This document shows, piece by piece, positions 29,508-38,699 of a DNA stretch of 64,000 bases; the first letter of the stretch is position 1, and the number at the start of each line of letters is the position of its first letter. The DNA is taken from positions 558,001-622,000 of the forward strand of contig NZ_BAABAL010000018.1 of the NCBI RefSeq assembly GCF_039537405.1, given 5' to 3'. The notes under the pieces were generated by a model. That model was not told the origin of the DNA, ran no database searches, and saw only the letters and a program-made list of their open reading frames with translations. The position numbers were made by a program, and so were the translations under genes. Origin of the DNA: Allokutzneria multivorans (GTDB taxonomy: Bacteria; Actinomycetota; Actinomycetes; Mycobacteriales; Pseudonocardiaceae).

Positions 29508-30725
29508 ATGACTCCGCAGGACTCCGCTTGGGCGTGCGATGACCTCGGCACCGCGCTCACGAACCTCCTCGACTCGTTCCCCACGCGTCCCCGCCTGCTC
29601 GGGCTCGGCGAGCCCATGCACTTGGAGGAGACTTTTCCCAGGCTGCGCAACAGGTTCTTCCAGCACCTGGTCGAGCACGAGGGCTACCGCTGCGTGGCGA
29701 TCGAGAGCGACTGCCTCTCCGGGCTGCTCGTCGACGACTACGTGACCAACGGTGCCGGCTCACTCGAAACCGTGCTGCGGAACGGTTTCAGCCACCGCGT
29801 GGGCGAGTACGGGGCGACCCGCGAGCTGATCACGTGGATGCGCGAGTTCAACGAGGCCCGTCCGTCCAGCGACCAGGTGCGCTTCGCGGGCTTCGACGCG
29901 CCACTGGAGATGATCTCCGCCGCGAGCCCCCGGCAGGCCCTGCTCGAAGTCCACAGCTACCTCGCCGGGGCCGATCTTCCTTGTACCGCTGAGGAGATCG
30001 ACCGGCTCATCGGTGACGACGCGGCGTGGACGTCGACCGAGGCGATGATGGATCCGGCGAGGTCCCTCGGCGGCTCGGCGGAGGTGAAGCAGCTGCGTCT
30101 GATCGCCGACGAGCTGCAAGCGCTGTTGCTGACCGAGTCACCCCGGTTGATCTCCGCGACCTCGCTGGAGTCGTGGAAGCGGGCCGCTCTGCACGCGCGC
30201 ACCGCGACCGGGCTGCTGCGCTACCACGCCGCGGCCGCCGACACCTCGCCGCGGCGCATCTCCCGGATGCTCGGGCTGCGGGAGGCGATGATGGCGGAGA
30301 ACCTCGCCGCGCTCACGCAGCGGACGCTCCTCTTCGCCCAGAACAGCCACCTCCAGCGCCACCCGAGCGTCTGGGAGCTTGCCGGACAGCGCTTGGAGTG
30401 GTGGGGCGCCGGGGCGATCATGTCGGCTCAGCTCGGCGACGAGTACGCCTTCATCGCGCTGGCACTGGGTTCCGCACCCCACCACGGGCTCCCGGCGCCG
30501 CAGCCGGACACCTTCGAGGGCGTGCTGTCCGAGCTGCCCGGCGATGAGTACCTGTTCAACTCGCGGCAGCTCGCCGCGGCCCTCGACGGGCAGAACTTGG
30601 TGCTGCGCAAAGACCAGGCTACCCATCAGGGGTACTTCCCGTTCGACACGCGGCACCTTCACGACACCGACGGCATCGCGTTCCTGAAGCACGTTCCGTC
30701 AGTCGACGCCGATGCTCATCGCTGA
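29508..30725 (+). CDS. Erythromycin esterase family protein
   Basis: 405 residues. Signatures of the Ere family: LLGLGEPMHLEETF near residues 31-44 (catalytic His/Glu region), CVAIESDCLSG near 65, and LLFAQNSHLQRHP near 280 (the second conserved His). Family members open macrolactone rings (EreA/EreB) or hydrolyse related esters; many chromosomal homologues have other substrates. Location behind an MFS exporter and 15 kb from a macrolide-type PKS makes a self-protection or product-tailoring role possible but unproven. The 3' end overlaps the convergent next gene by 27 bases. Confidence 0.9.
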   Translation: MTPQDSAWACDDLGTALTNLLDSFPTRPRLLGLGEPMHLEETFPRLRNRFFQHLVEHEGYRCVAIESDCLSGLLVDDYVTNGAGSLETVLRNGFSHRVGEYGATRELITWMREFNEARPSSDQVRFAGFDAPLEMISAASPRQALLEVHSYLAGADLPCTAEEIDRLIGDDAAWTSTEAMMDPARSLGGSAEVKQLRLIADELQALLLTESPRLISATSLESWKRAALHARTATGLLRYHAAAADTSPRRISRMLGLREAMMAENLAALTQRTLLFAQNSHLQRHPSVWELAGQRLEWWGAGAIMSAQLGDEYAFIALALGSAPHHGLPAPQPDTFEGVLSELPGDEYLFNSRQLAAALDGQNLVLRKDQATHQGYFPFDTRHLHDTDGIAFLKHVPSVDADAHR

Positions 30726-31397
30726 CACCAGGTTCTTCTCGGTGAACCCCACGGTCGCCCCGACACCCGGTCCTTCGATACGCATCTGCGTGTCGTTCTC
30801 CTGCACGCGAAGACCCCGGTTGACGGCGTAGGAACGGAAAGCGCGGCGCTGGTCGTAGAGACGCAGCTCCGCCAAGCTCCTTTGCAGCACAAGGGACACT
30901 CGCGCGAAGTCCGGCTCGGGCAGGGCGAACGACGGGTGCTCGATGAGCATGCCGAAACGCGTACCGCGGCCGACCGAGGCCGCGTAGCCGGTCCACCGGC
31001 CCATGACGACCTTCGCGGCTTCCATCATCAGCGACGCGACCGCGGAGGGCTCCGTCGGTGCGCCGGGGAGGGCGTCGAACGGGATCTCGGCCTCGGTCAG
31101 CTCGGCGATCCCGTGCTCTTCGCCGTACTCACGCAGCCGCTCGGCCAGCCAGGTCACCTCTGGCCGGTAGTCGTCCGGGCGGCTCGCCCACGACCACAAC
31201 CAGGACCGCGGCCCGGGCGCCGCGCTACCGAGCAGGTGCACCTCCGAGACGGTCAACGGCTTGTCGCCGGTGAACTCGAAGCGGGGCACGGTGAAGTCGA
31301 CCTTCCACGGCGGGATGCCGACGACATCGGCCAGGTGCAGCTGGTGTTCGAACGACAGCAGCGCCGCGTCGTCCTGGAGTTCGACAAAGGTTGGCAC
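30699..31397 (-). CDS. DUF6882-like protein
   Basis: 232 residues from the GTG at 31397, reading PTFVELQDDAALLSFEHQLH. Features: SWLWSWASRPDDYRPEV, REYGEEHGIAELTE, and a central VVMGRWTGYAASVGRGTRF. This pattern is that of DUF6882 actinobacterial proteins, which have no assigned function. No signal or membrane segment. Overlaps the esterase gene tail-to-tail. Confidence 0.65.
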   Translation of the reverse strand: MPTFVELQDDAALLSFEHQLHLADVVGIPPWKVDFTVPRFEFTGDKPLTVSEVHLLGSAAPGPRSWLWSWASRPDDYRPEVTWLAERLREYGEEHGIAELTEAEIPFDALPGAPTEPSAVASLMMEAAKVVMGRWTGYAASVGRGTRFGMLIEHPSFALPEPDFARVSLVLQRSLAELRLYDQRRAFRSYAVNRGLRVQENDTQMRIEGPGVGATVGFTEKNLVSAMSIGVD

Positions 31398-31455
31398 GGC
31401 CGCGACAGTACTTGTCGACCGCCAGGTCACCTGTTTCCGGGACTAGCCTCGCCGT

Positions 31456-31923
31456 GTGGCCAAGATCTTGATCACCGGCATGTCCGGCACCGGGAAGTCC
31501 ACCGCACTACGGGCTCTCGCCTCGCGCGGCTACCGGACCGTCGACACCGACACCGACGAGTGGAGCCGGTGGACTCCCGAACCCGACTGGGTGTGGCGCG
31601 AGGACGCCATGACCGCACTGCTGACCGAGCACCGCGACGGCGCCCTCTTCGTGGCCGGCTGCAAGAGCAACCAGGTCGACTTCTACCCGTTGTTCGACCA
31701 CATCGTCCTGCTCAGCGCGCCTGCTGAGGTGCTGCTCGCCCGCATCGCCGCGCGCACCGACAACCCCTACGGCAAGGACCCCGCCGAACGCGCCGCCATC
31801 CTGGAGCACCTCACCTTCGTCGAACCCCTCCTCCGCGCCTCCGCCACCCTGGAGATCGACGCGTCAGCTCCGCTCTCCGACGTCGTCGACCGCTTGCAGG
31901 CTCTGGTCAGGCGCCGAGGGTGA
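31456..31923 (+). CDS. P-loop nucleoside/shikimate-kinase-like protein
   Basis: 155 residues. Walker A GMSGTGKST near residue 8, DTDTDEW as the following acidic strand, and a lid-type Arg region (RIAARTDNPYGKDPAERA). Resembles small AAA/adenylate-kinase-like ATPases annotated generically in actinobacteria. Substrate unknown. GTG start; divergent from the DUF6882 gene. Overlaps the convergent permease gene by 17 bases. Confidence 0.82.
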   Translation: MAKILITGMSGTGKSTALRALASRGYRTVDTDTDEWSRWTPEPDWVWREDAMTALLTEHRDGALFVAGCKSNQVDFYPLFDHIVLLSAPAEVLLARIAARTDNPYGKDPAERAAILEHLTFVEPLLRASATLEIDASAPLSDVVDRLQALVRRRG

Positions 31924-33139
31924 GGACGCCGAGCCAGAGGCCGAGGACGGAGAGGGTGATCGACAGGGGCACGGTGAGCAGGCCGAGCCGGGTGAACTCG
32001 CCGAGGTCGGGCTGGGTGTCGTGCTGGTGCACGATCCGCCGCCACAGCAGGGTGGCCAGGGACCCGACGTAGGTGAGGTTGGGGCCGAGGTTCACGCCGA
32101 TCAGCACGGCCAGCACCACGGGGGTCCCGGCAGCGGCGGCGAGGGGCAGGAGCACCAGCACGGCGGGCAGGTTGTTGATCAGATTGGCCACGACGGCGGC
32201 GGTGGTGGCCGCGAGCAGCAGGGCTAGCAGCGAGGAGCCGGTGGGCATCAGGTGGCCGAGCGCGGCGGCGAGGCCGTTGTCCACCACGGCTCGGACCACG
32301 ACCGCCAGCGCCAGCACGAACGCCAGGAACGGCACGTTCGCGGCGCGCACGATGGCGAAAGCGGTGGTGCGCCGCCGCTGAAGGGCTCGACAGGCCAGGG
32401 CGAGGGCTCCGGCGGAAGCGACCCATCCCGGGCTGAGGCCGACGAGCGAGGCGGCCGCGAAGCCCGCGAGGGTCAGCCCGAGCACGACGAGCGCGAAGGT
32501 CGGCGTCGGCACGGGCGGCGCGGGCTCGCGAGGGCGGGGCGCGGCGCCGAGGTCGGCGGCGAAGAAGCGGCGGAACACGAGGTACTCCGTCGCGACCGCG
32601 ATCACCGAAGGCAGCGCCATCAGAGCGGTGAAGTGCAGGAAAGAGATGCCGGTCGCCGCGACGGCCAGCAGGTTGGTCAGATTGGACACCGGCAGCAGCA
32701 GCGAAGCCGAGTTCGCGAGGTGGGCGCAGGCGTAGACGTGCGGCTTCGAGCGGATCCCGAGCCGGGCGGCGGTCGCGAACACCACGGGCGTCAACAGCAC
32801 GACGGTCGCGTCCAGGCTCAGCACCACGGTGATCACCGCCGCGACCGCGAACACCGCCAGCAGCAACCGGCGCGGCCGACCGTCGCTGACGCGGGCCATC
32901 AGCGCTCCGGCGTACTGGAAGAGACCTTCCTCCTCGCACAGCCGACCGAGCACCAACACCGCCGCGAGGAAGCCGACGACCGGCGCCAAGCGGGTGATCT
33001 CGGACCACGCCTCGGGCACGGGGATCGCTCCGGCGGCCAGCACCAGCGCGGCGGCGGGGACGGCGACCACCGCCTCCGGCAGACCCCGGGGCCGCATCAC
33101 CGCGACGATCAGCACCACGAGCAGCACAGCGACGGACAC
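31907..33139 (-). CDS. ArsB/SLC13-type permease
   Basis: 410 residues, about 11 hydrophobic segments. Typical ion-transporter-superfamily blocks: SLDATVVLLTPVVFATAARLG and ANSASLLLPVSNLTNL in the first half, and VVANLINNLPAVLVLLP plus GVNLGPNLTYVGSLATLLW in the second (the inverted NxxP and GPN motifs). Likely an anion or arsenite exporter in the cytoplasmic membrane; no arsR/arsC neighbours, so arsenic specificity is not supported. GTG start. Confidence 0.88.
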   Translation of the reverse strand: MSVAVLLVVLIVAVMRPRGLPEAVVAVPAAALVLAAGAIPVPEAWSEITRLAPVVGFLAAVLVLGRLCEEEGLFQYAGALMARVSDGRPRRLLLAVFAVAAVITVVLSLDATVVLLTPVVFATAARLGIRSKPHVYACAHLANSASLLLPVSNLTNLLAVAATGISFLHFTALMALPSVIAVATEYLVFRRFFAADLGAAPRPREPAPPVPTPTFALVVLGLTLAGFAAASLVGLSPGWVASAGALALACRALQRRRTTAFAIVRAANVPFLAFVLALAVVVRAVVDNGLAAALGHLMPTGSSLLALLLAATTAAVVANLINNLPAVLVLLPLAAAAGTPVVLAVLIGVNLGPNLTYVGSLATLLWRRIVHQHDTQPDLGEFTRLGLLTVPLSITLSVLGLWLGVLTLGA

Positions 33140-33191
33140 GAGCTCAGCGACCCAGCCGGACAGAACGCACCTCCCCCGTGCGAGCGAAATC

Positions 33192-33839
33192 CTAGGAGGC
33201 CGCGCCGAACATCGGCAGGCAGGGGGCGAGGCCGTGCACGGTGACCTCGGTCGCGCGGTGGCTCCGCCAAGCCCGCTCGGTGATGCGCAGCCGGTGCTCG
33301 ATCGCGAGCGCTCCGCGGATCACCTGGCGCGAGGTGCCGTCTTCCTGGTAGCCGAGCTTGCGCGAGACCGCCAGCGAAGCCGCGTTGTCGACGAACGCGC
33401 TGGAGGCCGCCTCGGCCGCGCCCAGTCCGTCGAAGGCCAGGTGCAGCACGGCGGCGCGCATCTCGGTGCCGATGCCCTCGCCCTGGAACCGCTTGCCCAG
33501 CCAGGAACCCGTGTGCACCTCGCGGGCGATCGAGAAGTCCCGCGCGCCGACGCTCTGCTGGCCGACGACAACGCCGTCGCGGAACACCACGAGGTTCAGC
33601 TCCCACTTGTCCGGGGCCCACGCGCCGAGCTGCGCCCAGTGGTGCTGCACGACTCCGCGCGCGATGTCGGCGGGCGGCTGGTCGGTCCACGCGGCGGCGA
33701 AGGGCATGACCGCCGGGTCGTGGATGCCTGCGGCGGCCAGCTCCGCCAGCGCGGCCAGCTCCTCGGGCGCGGGCAGGCGCAGTTCCAGGCGCGGCGTGCG
33801 CAGCCGGAGCCCGAGGAGTGGGAAGTGGTCGACCAGCAT
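33192..33839 (-). CDS. GNAT N-acetyltransferase (RimJ/RimL-like)
   Basis: 215 residues from ATG at 33839. LRTPRLELRLP near the start, and the acetyl-CoA motif A as TGSWLGKRFQGEGIGTEMRA, followed by FVDNAASLAVSRKLGYQEDG: the pattern of RimJ/RimL-type GNATs acting on protein N-termini or small amines. Substrate not predictable. Confidence 0.9.
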   Translation of the reverse strand: MLVDHFPLLGLRLRTPRLELRLPAPEELAALAELAAAGIHDPAVMPFAAAWTDQPPADIARGVVQHHWAQLGAWAPDKWELNLVVFRDGVVVGQQSVGARDFSIAREVHTGSWLGKRFQGEGIGTEMRAAVLHLAFDGLGAAEAASSAFVDNAASLAVSRKLGYQEDGTSRQVIRGALAIEHRLRITERAWRSHRATEVTVHGLAPCLPMFGAAS

Positions 33840-33957
33840 GCCCCCATCCTGACCTGCGGAACCGCTTCGAGTGAATTCGTTTTCGTCGCGGTTGGACGGT
33901 GACTGCGGGGCTATTCGCAGCTGTGGGGGGTAGTTGACGGAGTTGGTGGAGGCGGAG

Positions 33958-34428
33958 ATGAGCAGCACGGCGGGCGTCTACGGCAGGGCAACGCTCAACG
34001 ACGAGGCCGCGCACAGCATCGCCGAAATGCACCACGCGATCGACGCTGTCGGGCCACCCGCGCAGACCCGGCGCCTGCTCGCGGCGCACTCCGCGTTGCG
34101 CACGTGCGCCGACGCCTCGGAGGAGCTGTTCGAGTGCCAGTGCACGACCGCCGTCGGCGACCTGGTGAACGTCACGCGCACGGCCCTGTGCCTGCTGGAG
34201 ATCACCCTGTGCGAGCTGTTCACCTCGTGGGGCGCCCGCACTCCGGCTCCGCCGGTGACCCACCGCTGGGGCGCGGAGACGGTGCTGCACGAACTCGCGG
34301 TTCCCTTGCTGCGCTTGGGGAACCTGCTGTGGACCGAGGCCAGCAGCTCGCGCATCCGCTACGTCAGCGAACAGGTCCAGCGCGTCGCCGGTGACACGCT
34401 CGCGCTCACCACGAAGCCCCGCCACTAG
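33958..34428 (+). CDS. Hypothetical protein, helical
   Basis: 156 residues from ATG with a strong GGTGGAGGCGGAG site directly upstream, which decides this start over an in-frame TTG at 33934. Mostly helical, with three Cys-containing stretches (LRTCADASEELFECQC, TALCLLEITLCELF) in the middle. No signal peptide, no motif I recognise. Convergent with the PBP gene, 7 bases apart. Confidence 0.65.
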   Translation: MSSTAGVYGRATLNDEAAHSIAEMHHAIDAVGPPAQTRRLLAAHSALRTCADASEELFECQCTTAVGDLVNVTRTALCLLEITLCELFTSWGARTPAPPVTHRWGAETVLHELAVPLLRLGNLLWTEASSSRIRYVSEQVQRVAGDTLALTTKPRH

Positions 34429-34435
34429 CCAGGGG

Positions 34436-36631
34436 TCAGCCGCCGTAGGGGCCTTCGACGGACGGCAGTTCGGCGCGGTCCATGGCGGTCATGATGCCGG
34501 GTTCCGCTCCGGTGCCGTTCATCGCCTGGAACCAGGTGCGCGCGGGGGACTTGCCGCCGTAGATGAAGCGGCCGTCGGTGCACGGCTTGGGCGGGGCGGA
34601 GCCGCCGGGGTCGCAGAGCGTCGTGGGAGTCGAGGTGTCGTCGAAGGTGAAGACCGCCCCGGCCAACTGCGGTGTGTAGCCGAGGAATCCGGCGGACTTG
34701 TGCTCCTGCGTGGTGCCGGTCTTGCCCGCCATCGGCCGGTCCCAGCCGTACTCCTTCGCGGCGGCGGTCGCGGTGCCGGAGATCGCGTCCTTGCTCATGC
34801 CGACGGTCATCGCGTCGGCCAGCTCGGGGTCGACGACCTGCGCGCACGGCTCCTCGCGCAGCGGAACGCGTCGGCCCTGGCGGTCCAGCACCTCCTCGAC
34901 GGGGCTCGGCGGACACCACGTTCCCGCGCTGGCCAGGGTCGCGCCGACGTTGGCCAGCTCCAGCGTGCTCGTGGGCGTCGGGCCGAGGGTGAACGAGCCG
35001 AAGTTCTGCTCGGTGAAGAACTTTCCGACCGTGCGCTTCTTCTTGTCCTCGGTGGCAACCGTGGTCGCGAGGGACCGGAGCCCGAGGCGCTGCGCCATGT
35101 CCACGGCAGCGCCGACGCCGACCTTCTCCAGCAACTGCACGAAGGTCGTGTTCGGCGAGGTGGCGAGCGCGTCCTGCAAGGTCATGCGCGGCGGGTAGTC
35201 GCTGCCCTCGTTGTTGCGGACGCAGTACCTTCGCACACCCCGCTCCCCCGCAGGACAGCTCGCCCCGCCGCCGAGGAACGTGCTGGAGGTGAACGTCGGC
35301 GGCGCGGTGACGGAGTCCGTGATCGCCATGCCCTGTTCCAGCGCCGCGGCGGCCGTGAAGAGCTTGTAGATCGACCCGGCGCCGAGGTTCTGCGGCTCGA
35401 AGGGAAGCCCGAGCGTGCTCTCGTTCTTGGTGCGGTCCAGCCCGTACGTGCGGTTGGCAGCGAGCGCGACGACGCGGTGCTTGTCCTTGCCGGGCTTGAC
35501 GATCGCCATCGCGTTGGCGACGTGCTCGGTGTCCGGCGGCACCTGCGCGTCGACGGCGGACTTGGCTTTGGTCAGCGCGTCCTTGTCGAGCGTGGTCCTG
35601 ATCGTCAGCCCACCGCGCTGAACGTCCTCTTTGGACACTCCGGCCTTCGCGAGGTGGGTCAGCACGTAGTCGCAGAAGTAGCCCGCGTCGCCGACTCCGA
35701 CGCAGCCGTTGGGCGGGCGGGCCACCTCCGGCGCCAGTCCGAGCGGTTCGCGCTTCTGCGCATCGGCCAGCTCCACGGGAATCCGCTTCTGCTTGGCCAT
35801 CTCGTCGATCACCACGTTGCGCCGCGCGAGCGCGCGATCGGGGTGGCGGAAGGGGTTGAGCGCGGTCGGCTCGTTCACGATCCCGGCGAGCAGCGCCGCC
35901 TGCGCCACGCTCAGCCGCTCCTGCGGGATGTCGAAGTACGTGCGCGCGGCGGCGCCGATGCCGTAGGAGTTGTGTCCAAAGGGGACGGTGTTGAGGTAGC
36001 GGCCGAGGATCTCCTCCTTGGACAGCTCCTGCTCGACCTGCATCGCGGTGCGCAGTTCGCGGAGCTTGCGCGCAGCGGACTGCTCGGAAGCCTTGTCGCG
36101 CTCCGCTTCCGTCGTCGCGGCCACGTGCATGAGGTGGTTCTTCACGTACTGCTGGGTGAGCGTCGAGCCGCCCTGGGAGACCTTGCCGCTGACACTGTTG
36201 GTCAGCAGCGCGCGCCCGATCGCCAGCAGGTCGACGCCCGCGTGCTCGTAGAAGCGCTGGTCCTCGATCGCCACCACCGCGTCCTTCATCGCCTGGGAGA
36301 TCCGGTCGGTCGGCACCTGGAACCGGTACTGGTCGTAGACCACCGCGAGCGGCTGGCCGGTGCTGTCCACCAGCGTGGTCAGCACCGGGGGTTCCTTTCC
36401 CAGCACGGCTTTCGCGCTGTCCGCCGCCGCGTCACCGGTCTCGTTGGAGAGCAGCCCGGCGGCTCCCACGACGGGGAAGCACACCGCCGCCACCAACAGC
36501 CCGGCGACGAGGCACAGACCCACAAGCCGCAGCACGGACAGCGTCCGCGAGACGGCCCGTTCCGGTTCGCCACCACCGGGGTCGAGCACGGTGATGTCGA
36601 GCCGGGGCACCGGGTGGGCGCTGCTGGGCAT
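34436..36631 (-). CDS. Bifunctional class A penicillin-binding protein
   Basis: 731 residues from ATG with GGAGG six bases upstream. N-terminal cytoplasmic tail, one membrane segment (LVGLCLVAGLLVAAVCF), then a GT51 transglycosylase domain with AIEDQRFYEHAGVD, GGSTLTQQYVKN, RKLRELRTAMQVE and ILGRYLNTVPFGHN. Transpeptidase motifs: SIYK (in GAGSIYKLF; STFK-like in most relatives), SPN and KTG (AGKTGTTQ). Builds and cross-links peptidoglycan outside the membrane. The SxxK middle residues (Ile-Tyr) are unusual. Confidence 0.95.
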   Translation of the reverse strand: MPSSAHPVPRLDITVLDPGGGEPERAVSRTLSVLRLVGLCLVAGLLVAAVCFPVVGAAGLLSNETGDAAADSAKAVLGKEPPVLTTLVDSTGQPLAVVYDQYRFQVPTDRISQAMKDAVVAIEDQRFYEHAGVDLLAIGRALLTNSVSGKVSQGGSTLTQQYVKNHLMHVAATTEAERDKASEQSAARKLRELRTAMQVEQELSKEEILGRYLNTVPFGHNSYGIGAAARTYFDIPQERLSVAQAALLAGIVNEPTALNPFRHPDRALARRNVVIDEMAKQKRIPVELADAQKREPLGLAPEVARPPNGCVGVGDAGYFCDYVLTHLAKAGVSKEDVQRGGLTIRTTLDKDALTKAKSAVDAQVPPDTEHVANAMAIVKPGKDKHRVVALAANRTYGLDRTKNESTLGLPFEPQNLGAGSIYKLFTAAAALEQGMAITDSVTAPPTFTSSTFLGGGASCPAGERGVRRYCVRNNEGSDYPPRMTLQDALATSPNTTFVQLLEKVGVGAAVDMAQRLGLRSLATTVATEDKKKRTVGKFFTEQNFGSFTLGPTPTSTLELANVGATLASAGTWCPPSPVEEVLDRQGRRVPLREEPCAQVVDPELADAMTVGMSKDAISGTATAAAKEYGWDRPMAGKTGTTQEHKSAGFLGYTPQLAGAVFTFDDTSTPTTLCDPGGSAPPKPCTDGRFIYGGKSPARTWFQAMNGTGAEPGIMTAMDRAELPSVEGPYGG

Positions 36632-36706
36632 CGTCGCCTCCAAGGCCGTCTGATCACTTCCCCATGACGGAGAAGTACCCAGATCACGCCCTCCCCAAGG
36701 GTGAAC

Positions 36707-37390
36707 TCAGCCGGCCTTGATCAGCAGCTCGGTCAGCTCGCGCGGCATCGTGATCATGCAGTCGTGCCCGGTCGGCAGCTCCAGCACGCGCTCCCCGTCG
36801 GGCACGGCGCGCCGCACGAAGCCTTCCGGCACCACCGTGCAGTGGATGTGCGTTCGCGGAATCGCCTTCACAGCTGGGTTGTCCAGGCGCACCGGCTCCA
36901 GGAGGCAGCGCACCGGCTGGTCGGAGAGCATCGTGCGCAGCCAAGCCACGTCGTCCGGATCGGTCACCCCGAACGTGCCGGGCGGCGGGATGCGCCAGCC
37001 GCTGTCGGAGTTCAGGGCGAGGTCGACGAAGTTCTGGCTCACGGGCATGACGTCGACCGCCGCCTCACCGTGCTCCGGGACCATCGCGTCGAGGTAGACC
37101 AGGTGCGCGACCCGCTCCGGCACCGCGTTGGCCACCGAGGAGATCACCAGTCCGGCGTAGCTGTGCCCCACCAGCACCACGTCGGTCAGGTCCTGCTCGG
37201 TGATCAGCCCGAGGACGTCCGCCACGTGGGTGTCCAGCCCGACGTCGGGTCCGGCGAGGTGGATCTTGCCGCCGTAGCCGGTCAGCGTCGGCGCGAGGAC
37301 GCGGTGCCCTGCCGCCTCCAGCAGCGGAATCACCCGATCCCAGCAGCGCGCACTGTGCCACGCGCCGTGCACCAGCAGATATGTCGCCAT
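36707..37390 (-). CDS. Alpha/beta hydrolase
   Basis: 227 residues. YLLVHGAWHSARCWDRVIP, nucleophile elbow VGHSYAGLVI, and catalytic His in LPTGHDCMIT: the salicylate-esterase/EstC-like group of alpha/beta hydrolases. Ribosome site AGGAAG. Divergent from a TetR gene with two matching palindromes between them, so probably repressed by it. Substrate unknown, likely an ester or a small aromatic compound. Confidence 0.9.
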   Translation of the reverse strand: MATYLLVHGAWHSARCWDRVIPLLEAAGHRVLAPTLTGYGGKIHLAGPDVGLDTHVADVLGLITEQDLTDVVLVGHSYAGLVISSVANAVPERVAHLVYLDAMVPEHGEAAVDVMPVSQNFVDLALNSDSGWRIPPPGTFGVTDPDDVAWLRTMLSDQPVRCLLEPVRLDNPAVKAIPRTHIHCTVVPEGFVRRAVPDGERVLELPTGHDCMITMPRELTELLIKAG

Positions 37391-37421
37391 GGCCGCCCAC
37401 TTCCTGGCATCATGCAGAGAC

Positions 37422-37459
37422 GGGACACTGTCCCACTTGACGATACGGGACAGTGTCCC
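37422..37459. promoter_or_regulatory. Two TetR-type operators
   Basis: GGGACACTGTCCC at 37422-37434 and GGGACAGTGTCCC at 37447-37459: two perfect-arm 6-bp palindromes 25 bases apart centre to centre, in the gap between divergent TetR and hydrolase genes. The GTG inside the second palindrome (37453) is in frame with the TetR gene but is more likely operator than start. Confidence 0.85.
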
Positions 37460-37482
37460 GCTTAGGGAAGGGCGGGACCGCT

Positions 37483-38034
37483 GTGCGAGCCCAGCGCGCT
37501 GACGCGCGGCGCAACAAGGAGACCTTGCTCGACGCCGCCGCCGAGGTCTTCGTCAGCTCCGGCGTGGAGGCGCCGATTCGCGACATCGCGGCGCGCGCGG
37601 GCGTCGGCACGGCCACGATCTACCGCCACTTCCCCACCCGCGCCGACCTCATCGTGGCGGTCTACCGGCACCAGGTGGAGAACCTCGCCGAAACGGGCCC
37701 GACGCTGCTGGAGCACGGCTCCAGCCCGTACGCCGCGCTGAGGCGGTGGATCGACCTCTTCGTGGACTTCGTGATCACCAAGCAGGGGCTCGCGTCCGTC
37801 CTGCAGTCCGACGACCCGTGCTACGACCCGTTGCACTCCTACTTCCTCGAACGACTCGTGCCCGTGTGCACCGAACTGCTGGCGGCCGCGACGAGCGCAG
37901 GCGAGATCAAGCCGGGCATGGACGCCTACGAGCTGATGCGCGGCGTCGGGGGCCTGTGCGCGGGAGCGGGAGCGAACCGCCGCTACGACGCGCGGAAGCT
38001 GGTCGGACTCCTCGTCGCTGGACTGCGCGTGTAG
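37483..38034 (+). CDS. TetR-family regulator
   Basis: 183 residues from GTG at 37483 with AGGGAAGGG upstream. LLDAAAEVFVSSGVEAPIRD then IAARAGVGTATIYRHFPTRA is a standard TetR helix-turn-helix. C-terminal domain of the TetR_C_33/SbtR-like type (LRRWIDLFVDFVITKQGLA). Placed to repress the divergent hydrolase and itself through the two palindromes. Confidence 0.92.
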   Translation: MRAQRADARRNKETLLDAAAEVFVSSGVEAPIRDIAARAGVGTATIYRHFPTRADLIVAVYRHQVENLAETGPTLLEHGSSPYAALRRWIDLFVDFVITKQGLASVLQSDDPCYDPLHSYFLERLVPVCTELLAAATSAGEIKPGMDAYELMRGVGGLCAGAGANRRYDARKLVGLLVAGLRV

Positions 38035-38059
38035 TCGTGCTTGTTCGCCGTGAAAGCCC

Positions 38060-38699
38060 CCTGCTTAGCTGATCAGCGGCGGCAAGCTCTTCCAGGGGAT
38101 CAAGGCCGACACCTACGAGGCCACAGCGCAGTTCGACGTGCGCGGCGGATCGCACTGTGGTCTACGACCGCAAGCCTGCTGGTCGACCGGGGCCAGCTCG
38201 CGGGACACGACTGAGTCCACTTTGGACAGCAACGTCGCCTGGCCGTGGCGCGCTTCCGGCTCGTGGACCGCGTGCCCGGCACCGCGCGAGCCGCCGGACT
38301 GACGTTCCGATCGACCGCCGAGGGAGCCGGGTACACCGCGAGCATCGATCGCGCCGGGCTCGTCAAGCGGTGGCGTCCTCGTCGGGGCACCGCGACCCAC
38401 GCCGCGCCGATCACCGCTGGTCGCGCCCACCGCCTCAAGGTGCAGGCGCATCCGCGTGTGACAGGACAACGGCTCAGGGCGCTTTGGTGTCAACGTTTTC
38501 CGAGGCTCGGCCAGGGTGCAGAACCTCAACGTCGGCTCCGGTGGCTGCACGCCAGCTCCACCGCCGACGCGTTCCACCTCAATGACCGCACCGGAACAGC
38601 CTTCGTGTTCGAGGGCGATCTCCCACAGGGAGGTTCGGGGTGAACGCACACGCGACGAACACTCTGGCACACAACGTCATCAGCGCTTCAACAGGGTAG
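38060..38699 (+). pseudogene. Glycosidase C-terminal (concanavalin-like, GH32-type) pseudogene
   Basis: Protein-like pieces in shifting frames: GKLFQGIKADTYEATAQFDV, then AGLTFRSTAEGAGYTASIDR with AGLVKRWRP, ITAGRAHRLKVQA, FGVNVFRGSARVQNLNVGS, and a last FGVNAHATNTLAHNV ending at a stop near 38699. This is the order of the beta-sandwich domain that follows GH32-type levanases and related secreted glycosidases. At least two frameshifts and no start; a relic. The remaining 38700-38914 holds only the promoter and ribosome site of the next gene. Confidence 0.5.

Noticed and set aside
31907..33139. Arsenite-specific efflux (ars operon)
   Set aside because: The permease fold fits, but no arsR, arsC or arsM lies nearby.
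33160..33190. CRISPR-like ACCTCCCCCGTGCGAGCGAAAT upstream of the permease gene
   Set aside because: Single, imperfect resemblance without a second copy at 61 bases or a leader; probably chance in GC-rich sequence.
37453..37482. Upstream GTG start for the TetR gene
   Set aside because: It lies inside the second operator palindrome and has no ribosome site; the GTG at 37483 has AGGGAAGGG upstream.
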